Positions 55,425 through 63,928 of a stretch of 64,000 nucleotides of DNA are shown in pieces. The notes under the pieces are model-generated. The model worked only from the letters and a program-made list of their open reading frames with translations, did no database searches and was not told where the DNA came from. The position numbers and the translations under genes were made by a program. Source of the DNA: Gemmatimonadota bacterium (GTDB lineage Bacteria; ARS69); assembly GCA_030747075.1 (NCBI GenBank), contig JASLLL010000009.1, positions 1 to 64,000 of the forward strand, in the 5' to 3' direction. Within the stretch, counting starts at the first letter, position 1; each line of letters opens with the position of its first letter.

Positions 55425-56650
55425 CGTTCCCTCGCCCAGCGCAGCGCCTCCGGAAGTGACGGGCGCTTTCCGTACATCAGGATGCCCACGCGGAAAACAC
55501 GCGCCGCCACAAAGAACATGCCCGCCGCCGCCGCCACCAACACTGTCCACGCGGCGGCGATCTCCGCAGCCGGAAGCGGCCGGATGGAGTGGCGGAAGAG
55601 GATCATGCCCGGGGTGAGCGGCGGGAAGAACGAAAGGACCCGGACCAGTATGTGCCCCGGATCTTCCGCGATGAACACGCCCAGCATCACCGGCAGCACA
55701 AGCATGAGCGAGATGGGGCTCAGGAAGGGCTGCGTTTCGCGTTCGCTGTTGCAGACCGACCCGATGGCCCCCAGCACTCCCGCGAAGAGGAAATACCCCG
55801 GAAGGAAAAACAGGACGAAGAGTCCTGCCGTGCCGGGGTCGAGAGGAAGCGTTCCCATGCGAAGCGAAAGGAGTCCCGCGCAGGCCGCCCAGGTTCCGAT
55901 CATCGTCAGGCCGACCGCTCCGAGCCCGAGGATCTTCCCGAGCATGAGTTCCAGCGGACTCACGCTGGAGAGCAGTACTTCGATCACCCGGTTGGATTTC
56001 TCCTCGATGACGGAACGCATGAGGATCTGACTGGTGGGCAGCAGGGCGAACAGGAGCATCATGACCACGGCGACGGCCCGCAGATAGACGGCGGTGAAGT
56101 CGGCTTCGCGGCCCCCGGTGTTCCCGATGAGAAATGTGCGGGATCGGACGGGTTCCAGCAGCGACTCGATCTCCGCGCGGGACATCCCGCGCCCCGCGGC
56201 CTTGTGCACGGCCAGCGCGCGCTGGAATCGCCGTTCCACCCGGTGCAGGACCTCCGGATCCGACAGCGTTGCGGCATGATGCTCCACGGTGCCGTCGGCC
56301 GCGAACTCCGGCGGCACGAAGATCCATCCCCGAATCTCCTCCCGGCGAACGCGCTCATCCAGTTCTTCGGCGTTCGCCTCGCCGGCAGTCTCCTCAAAGG
56401 CGAACGAGATGCGGGGCGTTTCGTCCGCGTCCGGCGCCTCTCTCGCAAGAAGCGGCGCGATCTCCCCCGTGCCGTCCACCACGAGAAACTTGTGCTCGGT
56501 GGGACCGGCCATTCGTGTTCCGAAAACCGGAAGGAAGATCAAGAGCATCATGATGGCCGGCGTGGCCACCAGTCCGAAGAGAAACGACTTCTTCCGGACG
56601 CTCTCCAGATACTCGCGGCGGAAAACGAGGAGGATCTTCGCTCGGTTCAT
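55421..56650 (-). CDS. ABC-2 type exporter permease (NatB-like)
   Basis: A 409-residue permease. One helix lies near the N-terminus (SFLFGLVATPAIMMLLIFLPV), then a long periplasmic part of about 150 residues, then five or six helices. The ABC-2 signature is visible in EEKSNRVIEVLLSSVSPLELMLGKILG. Members of this group, such as NatB, export sodium or unknown small molecules with the ATPase encoded just upstream. Its start overlaps the ATPase stop (ATGA), so they are translated together. Function beyond export is unknown. Confidence 0.88.
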   Translation of the reverse strand: MNRAKILLVFRREYLESVRKKSFLFGLVATPAIMMLLIFLPVFGTRMAGPTEHKFLVVDGTGEIAPLLAREAPDADETPRISFAFEETAGEANAEELDERVRREEIRGWIFVPPEFAADGTVEHHAATLSDPEVLHRVERRFQRALAVHKAAGRGMSRAEIESLLEPVRSRTFLIGNTGGREADFTAVYLRAVAVVMMLLFALLPTSQILMRSVIEEKSNRVIEVLLSSVSPLELMLGKILGLGAVGLTMIGTWAACAGLLSLRMGTLPLDPGTAGLFVLFFLPGYFLFAGVLGAIGSVCNSERETQPFLSPISLMLVLPVMLGVFIAEDPGHILVRVLSFFPPLTPGMILFRHSIRPLPAAEIAAAWTVLVAAAAGMFFVAARVFRVGILMYGKRPSLPEALRWARER

Positions 56651-57618
56651 CGGTCCGCCCTCCCCGCGGCCGGAAGGGGAGAGACCTCCGGTTCGTCCCT
56701 CTCCGGCGCGCGCTGTCCCGACACAAGCCGAACGAAGATCCGGTGGAGGCTCGGGCGCCGCATCTCAAACCGCGTCACCGCAAGGCGCGGCGCGATCTCC
56801 GCCAGAATGCCGGAGGCCGAAGCTCCCGGCGCGGGTTCGATCTCCAGAGCGCTGCCGGAAAGTGTAGCGGTCCGGACGGAATCCAGATCCGGCACGAACG
56901 AAGCGTCGCCCGTGAACTCCATGCGGATGGAGTCTGTGCCGTATCGCTGCTTCACTTCGGAGAGTTCCCCTTCGATCAGCATGGATCCGGAGTCGAGCAG
57001 GGAAAGGTGCGTGCACATTCTCTCGACTTCGTCCATCAGGTGGGTGGACAGGAGAATCGTGACCCCGTCGCCCGCGAGCTCCGTGAGGATCTCGCGGAGA
57101 AGATCCTGATTCACCGGGTCCAGTCCGGAGAATGGCTCGTCGAGCGCGATCAGTTCCGGGTTGTGAATCACGGCGGAGATGAACTGCACCTTCTGCTGAT
57201 TCCCGCGGGAGAGTTCCTGCAGGCGAAGCGAGGATGACGCGGCGATTCCCAGCCGTTCCAGCCAGCGTTGCCCGCTCTCCCGGGCGGCGGTCGCAGAGAG
57301 TCCCTTGAGACCTCCGAAGTAGACGAGGTTGTCGAGCACCCGCATGGACCGGTACAGCCCTCTCTCTTCGGGGAGGTAGCCGGTTCGTGCCGTGAGCGAT
57401 CCGCCCGGCGTCTGTCCGAGGACGCGGATCTCCCCTTCGTCGGGACGGAGGATTCCCATGAGCATGCGAATCGAGGTGGTCTTGCCCGCGCCGTTCGGGC
57501 CGAGGAGTCCGTAGATGGAGCCTTGCGGGACACTCAGCGAAAGGCCGTCCACGGCCGGGCGGTCGCCGAAGGTCTTGCGAACGCGGTCGAAGTGGACGGC
57601 GGGATCGGGCGCGAGCAC
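56647..57618 (-). CDS. ABC transporter ATP-binding protein (NatA-like)
   Basis: A 323-residue ATPase with Walker A GLLGPNGAGKTTSIRML, the Q-loop region, the signature LSRGNQQKVQF, Walker B LIALDEPFSGLDP and the switch His in STHLMDEVE. A 100-residue C-terminal extension has the DUF4162-like look found in NatA and related drug ATPases. It starts at GTG 57618 with AAGGAG seven bases upstream. It is paired with the permease gene that follows. It energises the export of an unknown substrate and lies divergent from mqnP. Confidence 0.92.
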   Translation of the reverse strand: MLAPDPAVHFDRVRKTFGDRPAVDGLSLSVPQGSIYGLLGPNGAGKTTSIRMLMGILRPDEGEIRVLGQTPGGSLTARTGYLPEERGLYRSMRVLDNLVYFGGLKGLSATAARESGQRWLERLGIAASSSLRLQELSRGNQQKVQFISAVIHNPELIALDEPFSGLDPVNQDLLREILTELAGDGVTILLSTHLMDEVERMCTHLSLLDSGSMLIEGELSEVKQRYGTDSIRMEFTGDASFVPDLDSVRTATLSGSALEIEPAPGASASGILAEIAPRLAVTRFEMRRPSLHRIFVRLVSGQRAPERDEPEVSPLPAAGRADR

Positions 57619-57749
57619 GGCGACGCTCCTTGCATGAGTACGCGCAGGCTACCAGAGAAGGCGCGTGCCGGGCGTCTCTTTCTTGCGCGGGGCTTGCGTC
57701 GGTGCCAGCTTCCCCGCATTCTCTGCGGCGACCGTCGGGAGGGGATCGC

Positions 57750-58592
57750 ATGGCCGGGGTTCGGACGCTTCTGTCCTTCGTGAAGTTCGAGCACACGCTC
57801 TTTTCATTGCCGGTGATCGTGGCCGGTGCGGTGCTCGCGTCCGGCGGGGTGCCGGAAGGGGCCGTGCTTGCGTGGGTTCTGGTTGCCGGGACAGGAGCGA
57901 GGACGGTCGCGATGGCGCTCAACCGGCTCATCGACCGGGAGATTGACGCACGGAATCCGCGTACTGCATCCCGTGAGATCCCGGCGGGCAGGATGTCCAC
58001 GCTTGGCGGCTGGGGCGTGGCGATCGCCGGGTTGGTGCTGTACTTCGGGGCGCTGGCGTTTCTCCCGCCGCTGTGCCTTGCGCTGTCCCCCGTCCCGCTG
58101 ATGGTGTTCGTGATCTATCCGCTCATGAAGCGATTCACTCCGCTCGCGCACTTCGGCGTGGGAGCCGGGCTTGCGCTGGGACCTCTCGGGGCGTGGGTCG
58201 CGGTCACGGGTACGCTGGTTCCCTGGGGGCCGGCGCATACGCTGGCGGTCTTCACGCTCCTGTGGGTGGCCGGATTCGATGTGATCTACGCCACGCTGGA
58301 TGAAGATTTCGACCGCGCGGAGGGACTCCGCTCGCTGCCCGCGTCATTGGGACGGACGCGCGCGCTTCGAGCGGCACGCGGGGTCCATGTCGCCGCGTTC
58401 GTCGCCCTTGCGCTGGTCGCGGCACCCGCGATGCCGGGCGCGGGGTCGTGGTTTCTGCTGGCCGCGGTCGGAGCGATGCTCGTGGCTGAACATGTCCTCG
58501 CGGCTCGCGTGGACCTCTCGTTTTTCCGGATCAATGCGGCGCTCGGGTTTGTCGTGCTGGCATTCGTCTGGAGCATCCTTCCCGCAGGCTGA
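57750..58592 (+). CDS. mqnP: UbiA-family prenyltransferase, probably MqnP of the futalosine pathway
   Basis: A 280-residue membrane enzyme with eight or so helices. The first Mg-prenyl-diphosphate motif is NRLIDREIDARNPRTASREIP, the second DVIYATLDEDFDRAEGL. It attaches the isoprenoid tail to the aromatic ring. The genes that follow (mqnM, mqnL, mqnE, mqnA) mark it as the tail-adding step of menaquinone made by the futalosine route rather than a ubiquinone enzyme. GGGAGG lies before the ATG at 57750; the open frame starts further left at 57630. It may share a promoter region with the divergent ABC operon. Confidence 0.9.
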   Translation: MAGVRTLLSFVKFEHTLFSLPVIVAGAVLASGGVPEGAVLAWVLVAGTGARTVAMALNRLIDREIDARNPRTASREIPAGRMSTLGGWGVAIAGLVLYFGALAFLPPLCLALSPVPLMVFVIYPLMKRFTPLAHFGVGAGLALGPLGAWVAVTGTLVPWGPAHTLAVFTLLWVAGFDVIYATLDEDFDRAEGLRSLPASLGRTRALRAARGVHVAAFVALALVAAPAMPGAGSWFLLAAVGAMLVAEHVLAARVDLSFFRINAALGFVVLAFVWSILPAG

Positions 58593-58614
58593 ATCCGTCG
58601 AGGGGAGAGGGATC

Positions 58615-58875
58615 ATGACGACACAACTCTGGCTGCTCGCGGGAGCGATCCTCGTGGTCAATCTTCCCTTCGGATACTGGCGCGCCGCGTGCCGGAGGCG
58701 GAGTGCGGCCTGGTTTCTGGCGATCCACATTCCCGTTCTCCTTGTGATCGGGATGCGCGCGCTCCTCGGCGTATCGCTCCACTACACGACCCTTCCCGTG
58801 ACCGTGGGAGCGTTTGCCGCCGGGCAGTTTCTCGGCAGCCGTCTTCGCGGGCGCGGCTCCCCGCCTCAGCGGTAG
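58615..58875 (+). CDS. Small membrane protein next to mqnP
   Basis: An 86-residue protein with three hydrophobic segments (LWLLAGAILVVNLPFGYW, WFLAIHIPVLLVIGM, LPVTVGAFAAGQFLG) and a basic end. A GGGGAGAGG precedes the ATG at 58615. It follows mqnP by 22 bases and so is likely co-transcribed. I have no family name for it. Its last 10 bases overlap the 3' end of the convergent tagged protein. Confidence 0.65.
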   Translation: MTTQLWLLAGAILVVNLPFGYWRAACRRRSAAWFLAIHIPVLLVIGMRALLGVSLHYTTLPVTVGAFAAGQFLGSRLRGRGSPPQR

Positions 58876-59384
58876 AGCGACTTGACCTGTCCCCAGGAAC
58901 CCGGGGGGCAGCAGTCTTCCGGCGCGGAGACATCCGGCGACTCCAGCGCCCCGGTGTCGATCCACTCGCGAATCACATCGATCACCGGCTGACTCAAGGG
59001 CTGTGCGCCGCGAGGCATCCGCGAACCGACCATCCCCTGACAGAACTCCAGCTTGCAGATGAGGTAGCTGTTGTCCGCGGAGAACGGCTCGACCCGCAGC
59101 CACGAGGGAGCCTGCGAACTCCCGATGCCCACGAGCGAAGCCCAGGAGTTGCCGTCGCGAAGATCCAGTGAGGCCTGGGCCGCGCTTCCATGACAGAAGG
59201 AGGCGGCGCAACCCGGCGTGAAGACATTCGCCTGGATGGCGGGCAACTCGGGAGGAAAGAACTCCCCGCGGGAAGGCGGGGCTTTGGCATGGGGTTCCGC
59301 CCCGGGTTGGGCGGCAGGACCGGCGGACGCGGCGACGGGCAGCAGAGCGACGAACGCGAGGATGGCGAGGATCACGAGGCGCAC
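58866..59384 (-). CDS. Exported cytochrome c-like (CX4CH) protein ending in the WGxVKxLYR signature
   Basis: A 172-residue protein. The start is GTG 59384 (GGGAAGAG upstream), giving a signal peptide LVILAILAFVALLPVAASA/GPAA. The domain holds C-A-A-S-F-C-H (C-x4-CH), a second pair C-x5-C in LICKLEFCQG, a Met in GSRMPRGAQPL and the closing REWIDTGALE, as in the lipoprotein at 10591-10998. It ends CCPPGSWGQVKSLYR before TGA. It lies inside the menaquinone cluster but on the other strand. A role in electron transfer is suggested by fold only; heme binding to a CX4CH motif is not certain. Confidence 0.75.
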   Translation of the reverse strand: MRLVILAILAFVALLPVAASAGPAAQPGAEPHAKAPPSRGEFFPPELPAIQANVFTPGCAASFCHGSAAQASLDLRDGNSWASLVGIGSSQAPSWLRVEPFSADNSYLICKLEFCQGMVGSRMPRGAQPLSQPVIDVIREWIDTGALESPDVSAPEDCCPPGSWGQVKSLYR

Positions 59385-59540
59385 GCGTCTCTTCCCGGGT
59401 TGGGCGTTTCGGACTCTCCGGAGTCGATCTTCGGGAGCGGGGATAGCAGAGATACGGGACTTTACCCCCGGAGCGTAGCTTACTCCGTGGCCGGAAGCCA
59501 GCCGTTGGGGAGAGGCCCGGGAACGGGGCTTTCCGTCGCG

Positions 59541-59569
59541 TTGACGCACTTCCGGGAGCAAGCTAGCCT
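59541..59569 (+). promoter_or_regulatory. Putative promoter of mqnM-mqnL-mqnE-mqnA
   Basis: TTGACG (59541-59546), a 17-base spacer and TAGCCT (59564-59569), about 50 bases before mqnM. Confidence 0.45.
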
Positions 59570-59619
59570 GCACGCTTCATCCGGCCGCCCTGCAGGCGTC
59601 CCCTTTCGGGAGAGAGACC

Positions 59620-60174
59620 TTGCGCACCGTCGTGGTTGTCACCGGAGCCTCCGGGTCCATCTTTGCGGTCGAGTTGCTGCGGCGGCTTCCCGGCGAGAAG
59701 TTCCTGATAACGACGAAGTGGGGGAAGGTCGTCCTGCGGGAGGAGACGGGGCTTGCGGAGGCGGACCTTGGCGAACTGGCGGACGCGGTCTTCCCGGATG
59801 ACGATCTTGCCTCGCCGCTGTCGTCCGGATCCAATCCGTTCGATGCGGTCGTCGTCCTGCCGGGGAGCGCGGGCTTCCTCGCGAAGGTGGCAAACGGAAT
59901 GGGCGACACGCTGGGCACTCGCGTCTGTCACATCGCGCTCAAGGAACGGCGGCGCCTCGTCTACTGCCTTCGCGAGAGTCCGCTGACGGCCATCGCGCTG
60001 GACAACGCCGCGCGACTTTCCCGGGAGGGCGCGGTACTGATGCCGGTGTCCCCGTTCTTCTACGGCAAGCCGGACTCGCTGGAGCGTCTTGTCGGCGACT
60101 TCGTGGATCGCGTCGTGCAGGTGGCCGCGGGCATTCCGCCCGCGGACGGATGGCGTCGCGAGGATCTTTCGTGA
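59620..60174 (+). CDS. mqnM: UbiX-type flavin prenyltransferase (MqnM)
   Basis: A 184-residue enzyme that makes the prenylated FMN cofactor used by the UbiD-type decarboxylase encoded next. The Rossmann FMN motif VVTGASGSIFAVELLRRL is complete, and SPFFYGKPDSLERLVGDFVDRV is a family end block. The start is TTG 59620 behind GGGAGAGAG; there is no better one. Its stop overlaps the GTG of mqnL by four bases. In futalosine genomes this UbiX/UbiD pair removes the carboxyl group of the naphthoate ring. Confidence 0.9.
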   Translation: MRTVVVVTGASGSIFAVELLRRLPGEKFLITTKWGKVVLREETGLAEADLGELADAVFPDDDLASPLSSGSNPFDAVVVLPGSAGFLAKVANGMGDTLGTRVCHIALKERRRLVYCLRESPLTAIALDNAARLSREGAVLMPVSPFFYGKPDSLERLVGDFVDRVVQVAAGIPPADGWRREDLS

Positions 60175-61982
60175 GGGCGCCGGACCTGCGTTCGTTCCTC
60201 GCGGAAGTGGATCGCGCGGGGGAGCTGCGGCGCGTGACCGCGCGGGTGGATTCGCATCTCGAAATCACGGAGATCTGCCAGCGAATCGTTCGGGAGGAAG
60301 GCCCCGCGTTGCTCTTCGAGAATGTGGAGGGGGCGGACTTTCCGCTGGCCATCAATCTGTTCGGGTCTCGGCGCAGGATTGCGATTGCCCTTGGCGGGAA
60401 GGAACCGGCGGAGGCAGGCGGGGAGCTTCTTGCGATGGCGGGGGCGTTCATGCCGCCTGAGCCGGGGAAGATCCTCCGCGCCGCTCCGCAACTCGTGCGC
60501 GCCCTGGGGATGCGGACTCGCGTGCGTCGCGGGGGGGCTGTGCGGGAGGTGGAGGAAGCGCCGGACCTCACGCGCCTGCCGGTATTGACCTGCTGGCCGG
60601 AAGACGGCGGACCGTTCGTGACCTTCCCGCTGGTCGTCACGCGCAGCCTGCGCGACGGAACTCCGAATGTCGGCATCTACCGTATGCAGGTGTTCGGGCC
60701 CGATGAGACGGGGATGCACTGGCAGATCGGCAAGGGCGGCGGGTATCACTTCCACGACGCGGAAGGACTCGGGCGCCCGCTGCCTGTCACGGTCGCGCTG
60801 GGCGGGGATCCGCTGGTGATGATGGCGGCGATGATGCCGCTTCCGGAGGGGCTGTCCGAGTACGCGTTCGCCGGACTGTTGCGCGGGAAACCCGTGATCC
60901 TCAGCCGCAGCGGGGGGCGTGCGCCGGATGTTCCGGCCGGTGCGGAGTTTGCGCTGGAGGGCGTCGTGGAGCCGGGTGTGCGCCGCACGGAAGGTCCATT
61001 CGGCGATCACTTCGGGCACTACTCTGCCGCCGCGTCCTTCCCCGTGTTTCGTGTGACGCGAATGACGCGCCGCCGCGACGCCATCTATCCGGCGATCGTG
61101 GTCGGGAAGCCGCCACAGGAGGACGGCTTCCTCGGGAATGCCGTGCAGGAGCTCCTCGGTCCGCTCATCCGCATCCCGCACCCGGAGATCCGCGATCTCT
61201 GGAGCTGGGAAGCCACCGGGTTCCACCACCTCCTGGTGGCGTCGGCGGAGCAGCGGTTCACGCGCGAGGCCATGCGTTCGGCGTTCGGCCTTCTGGGGCA
61301 GGGGCAACTGGGTCTGACGAAGGTGCTCTTGATGGTGGGCCCGGGGGTCGATCCCCGAAACCTCGACGATGTGCTGGAAGCCATCGCCACCGACTTCGAC
61401 CCGTCGCGGGACTTCATGCTTCTGCCCCGGGTTCCTTTCGACACGCTGGACTTCACCAGCACGACGATGAACCTCGGCAGCAAGATGATCCTGGACGCCA
61501 CCCCGGGTCCGGGGGATGCGGACGAAGCGCGTCCGGCTCCCACGCCGGACGGACTGGCGCTCGTGCCGGATCTGACCGGCGTGGACCGGCGGATTGTCGG
61601 GCAGGCGCTTCTCGGCCGGGCGATCCTCGTGGTGCGCGTGGAGGGGGAGAACCCGCGGGAAGTTCTTGCGAAGGTGCTGGACGCGCTGCGCGGGAGCGAA
61701 TCGGATGCCGACCTCGTGACTCCGCCGAAGATCGTCGCGGCCGTATCTCCCGACATTCCCGAGAACAACCGGGATCTTCTCCTGTGGGGGATCTTCACGC
61801 GCTTTGATCCCGCGCGGGATGTCTTCTTCGAAGAATCTTCGCTGCGCGGCGCGTGGCCGGTTCATCGCGGGCGGATGGCGATCGACGCGACATTCAAGAC
61901 CGGCTACCCGAACCCGCTGGAAATGTCCCCGGAGGTCGTGGCGAAGGTGGATCGCCGCTGGAGGGAGTACTTTCCAGCGTAG
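60171..61982 (+). CDS. mqnL: UbiD-type decarboxylase (MqnL, menaquinone synthesis)
   Basis: A 603-residue prenyl-FMN-dependent decarboxylase. The cofactor-binding block MHWQIGKGGGYHF and the catalytic region RRTEGPFGDHFGHYSA are in place; the size is that of the long UbiD/MqnL group. GAGGA lies before GTG 60171, which shares GTGA with the mqnM stop; the frame is open a little further left. It works with UbiX in the late futalosine route to menaquinone. The order mqnM-mqnL is usual. Confidence 0.92.
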   Translation: MRAPDLRSFLAEVDRAGELRRVTARVDSHLEITEICQRIVREEGPALLFENVEGADFPLAINLFGSRRRIAIALGGKEPAEAGGELLAMAGAFMPPEPGKILRAAPQLVRALGMRTRVRRGGAVREVEEAPDLTRLPVLTCWPEDGGPFVTFPLVVTRSLRDGTPNVGIYRMQVFGPDETGMHWQIGKGGGYHFHDAEGLGRPLPVTVALGGDPLVMMAAMMPLPEGLSEYAFAGLLRGKPVILSRSGGRAPDVPAGAEFALEGVVEPGVRRTEGPFGDHFGHYSAAASFPVFRVTRMTRRRDAIYPAIVVGKPPQEDGFLGNAVQELLGPLIRIPHPEIRDLWSWEATGFHHLLVASAEQRFTREAMRSAFGLLGQGQLGLTKVLLMVGPGVDPRNLDDVLEAIATDFDPSRDFMLLPRVPFDTLDFTSTTMNLGSKMILDATPGPGDADEARPAPTPDGLALVPDLTGVDRRIVGQALLGRAILVVRVEGENPREVLAKVLDALRGSESDADLVTPPKIVAAVSPDIPENNRDLLLWGIFTRFDPARDVFFEESSLRGAWPVHRGRMAIDATFKTGYPNPLEMSPEVVAKVDRRWREYFPA

Positions 61983-62060
61983 GCCTGCACCGGAACCGCA
62001 TCGACTCCGGCAGGCCTGCGCGGTACCCTGTGACCTTCCCGCACCAGGAGAGAAGGGCCC

Positions 62061-63194
62061 ATGGTTTCCGACATCCAGGCTGATCGCTTCCAGGACCCGG
62101 CGCTGGCACGCGTTGCGGAAAAGGTGGCGTGCGGGGAGCGTCTTGATGAAGCCGACGGCCTGGCGTGTCTCACTACCGCGGACCTCTTCGGGCTGGGGAG
62201 AATCGCGGACGCGGCGAAGCGCGCGAAGACCGGAGAGCGCGTCTACTATGTTCTCAATCGCCAGCTGAATCCGACGAATCTCTGCATCCTGACCTGTCGG
62301 TTCTGTGACTTTGCCGCGCGCCCCGGCGACGACCATGCCTACGAACTCAGCATGGAGGAGATCCTGGCGCACGGCGGCGACGACATCGACGAGATCCATA
62401 TCGTCGGCGGGCTTCATCCGAAGTGGAAGTTCGACCGGTATGTCGAGATCACGCGCGGGATTCATGAACGATGGCCGCGGCTGCCCATCAAGGCGTGGAC
62501 GGCGGTGGAGATCGACTGGTTTGCGAAGATCTCGAAGAAGCCGGTCGAGGACATCCTCCGCGAACTGAAGGCCGCGGGGCTTTCCACCATGCCCGGCGGC
62601 GGCGCGGAGGTCTTCTCCGAGAGGATTCGCGCGGAGCTTTATCCCCGGAAGATGGGACACGAACGGTGGTTCGAGATTCATCGCGTCGCGCATTCGATGG
62701 GCATCCGCTCCAATGCCACGCTTCTGTACGGACACATCGAAACGCTTCCGGAACGCGTCTCGCATATGCTGCAACTCCGTAGCCTTCAGGACGAGACGCA
62801 CGGGTTCCACTCCTTCATCCCGCTGGAGTATCAGGTCGGGAACTCGAAGCTTGTCGAGCGGGGCGCGTCCGCACCGGACGGCCTCCGCACCATCGCCACC
62901 GCACGGCTCCTGCTGGACAACATCGACCATGTGAAGGCGTACTGGGTCATGCTCGGTGAGGAGACGGCGTCCGCCGCGCTGAACTTCGGCGCCGACGACA
63001 TGGACGGGACCATCGACGAGGAACGCGTCGCCCACTCTGCGCTTGCGGACTCGCCGGTCGGACTCACGGAGCTGCGAATCCGGCAACTGATCCGGGAAGC
63101 CGGAAAGATCCCCACGAGGAGGAATGCACACTACGATGTCCTCGAAACCAAGGACCAGACTGACGCTGGCGCTCATTCCGTATCTCAACTGTGA
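62061..63194 (+). CDS. mqnE: Aminofutalosine synthase MqnE (radical SAM)
   Basis: A 377-residue radical SAM enzyme. The cluster motif C75-x3-C79-x2-C82 is in LCILTCRFCDF. MPGGGAEVFSERI, NATLLYGHIE and the DNIDHVKAYWVMLG segment set MqnE apart from the related MqnC. It joins the MqnA product to S-adenosylmethionine-derived adenosine to give aminofutalosine. AGGAGAGAAGG precedes the ATG at 62061. Its last 59 bases overlap mqnA in another frame. mqnC and mqnB/mqnD are not in the window. Confidence 0.93.
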   Translation: MVSDIQADRFQDPALARVAEKVACGERLDEADGLACLTTADLFGLGRIADAAKRAKTGERVYYVLNRQLNPTNLCILTCRFCDFAARPGDDHAYELSMEEILAHGGDDIDEIHIVGGLHPKWKFDRYVEITRGIHERWPRLPIKAWTAVEIDWFAKISKKPVEDILRELKAAGLSTMPGGGAEVFSERIRAELYPRKMGHERWFEIHRVAHSMGIRSNATLLYGHIETLPERVSHMLQLRSLQDETHGFHSFIPLEYQVGNSKLVERGASAPDGLRTIATARLLLDNIDHVKAYWVMLGEETASAALNFGADDMDGTIDEERVAHSALADSPVGLTELRIRQLIREAGKIPTRRNAHYDVLETKDQTDAGAHSVSQL

Positions 63195-63924
63195 ACCCTT
63201 CTACGGGGGGATCGGTGAACTCGGATACGACATCGTGAGGGAACCTCCCCGCGAACTCGGGCGAATGGCTCGCGAGGAGGATCTCACCTGCGGCCCGATG
63301 GCGGTCGCGGATCTGTTTCGTCTGGAAAGTCGCTACGAACCGCTCGGAGACTTCGGGATCTCCTGCGAAGGCCCCGCGCATTCGGTGCTGCTCTTCTCGC
63401 GCACGGAGATCGGAGACCTCTCCGGTGCCCGCATCGGCCTCACTGCGGAGAGTTCCACTTCGGTGCAACTCCTCCGGCTCGTCCTGGAGTGCAAGTACGA
63501 ACTGACGGACATCGACTTCATTCGCGGCAAGTCCGAGGACGATGTCGCCCGGCTGCTGATCGGGGACGAAGCTCTCGTGGCAGCATGCGACGGTGGTTCG
63601 GAGTTCCCGTTCGTCTACGATCTCGGAGAGGAGTGGCACGGCTGGCAGGCGCTTCCCTTCGTGTTCGCGCGGTGGGCGGTTTCCCGCAAGGTGGCGGAGG
63701 AAGACCGGCGGAGAGTGACGGACAGCCTGGAGGAATCGCTGGCCGGGTGGAAGCTCCGCATTCCGGAAATCGCGGCGCGTTGCGGCGCGGCGTTTGGACT
63801 GAACGCGGCGGGGGTTCTGCGTTATCTGGAGACCTTCCGTTATCGACTCGGGCCCGTGGAGAGCCTCGGCGAGAACCAGTTTCGCGAGATGCTGAGCGGC
63901 CTCCCGGTCGGCGGCCCGGGATAG
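63136..63924 (+). CDS. mqnA: Chorismate dehydratase MqnA
   Basis: A 262-residue protein of the MqnA/MqnD periplasmic-binding-like fold. The opening ALIPYLNCEPF replaces the usual VPYLNARPL, and LGDFGISCEGPAHSVLLFS and FARWAVSRK are further family blocks. It takes water from chorismate to give 3-enolpyruvylbenzoate, the first step of the futalosine route. ATG 63136 is preceded by GAGGA at 11 bases; an in-frame ATG at 63124 abuts the ribosome site and is less likely. It overlaps mqnE by 59 bases. Confidence 0.9.
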   Translation: MSSKPRTRLTLALIPYLNCEPFYGGIGELGYDIVREPPRELGRMAREEDLTCGPMAVADLFRLESRYEPLGDFGISCEGPAHSVLLFSRTEIGDLSGARIGLTAESSTSVQLLRLVLECKYELTDIDFIRGKSEDDVARLLIGDEALVAACDGGSEFPFVYDLGEEWHGWQALPFVFARWAVSRKVAEEDRRRVTDSLEESLAGWKLRIPEIAARCGAAFGLNAAGVLRYLETFRYRLGPVESLGENQFREMLSGLPVGGPG

Positions 63925-63928
63925 AGCG

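Noticed and set aside
62098-62115. TGGCAC...TTGC-like string as a second sigma-54 promoter
   Set aside because: The spacing between GG and GC is too short, and it lies inside mqnE.
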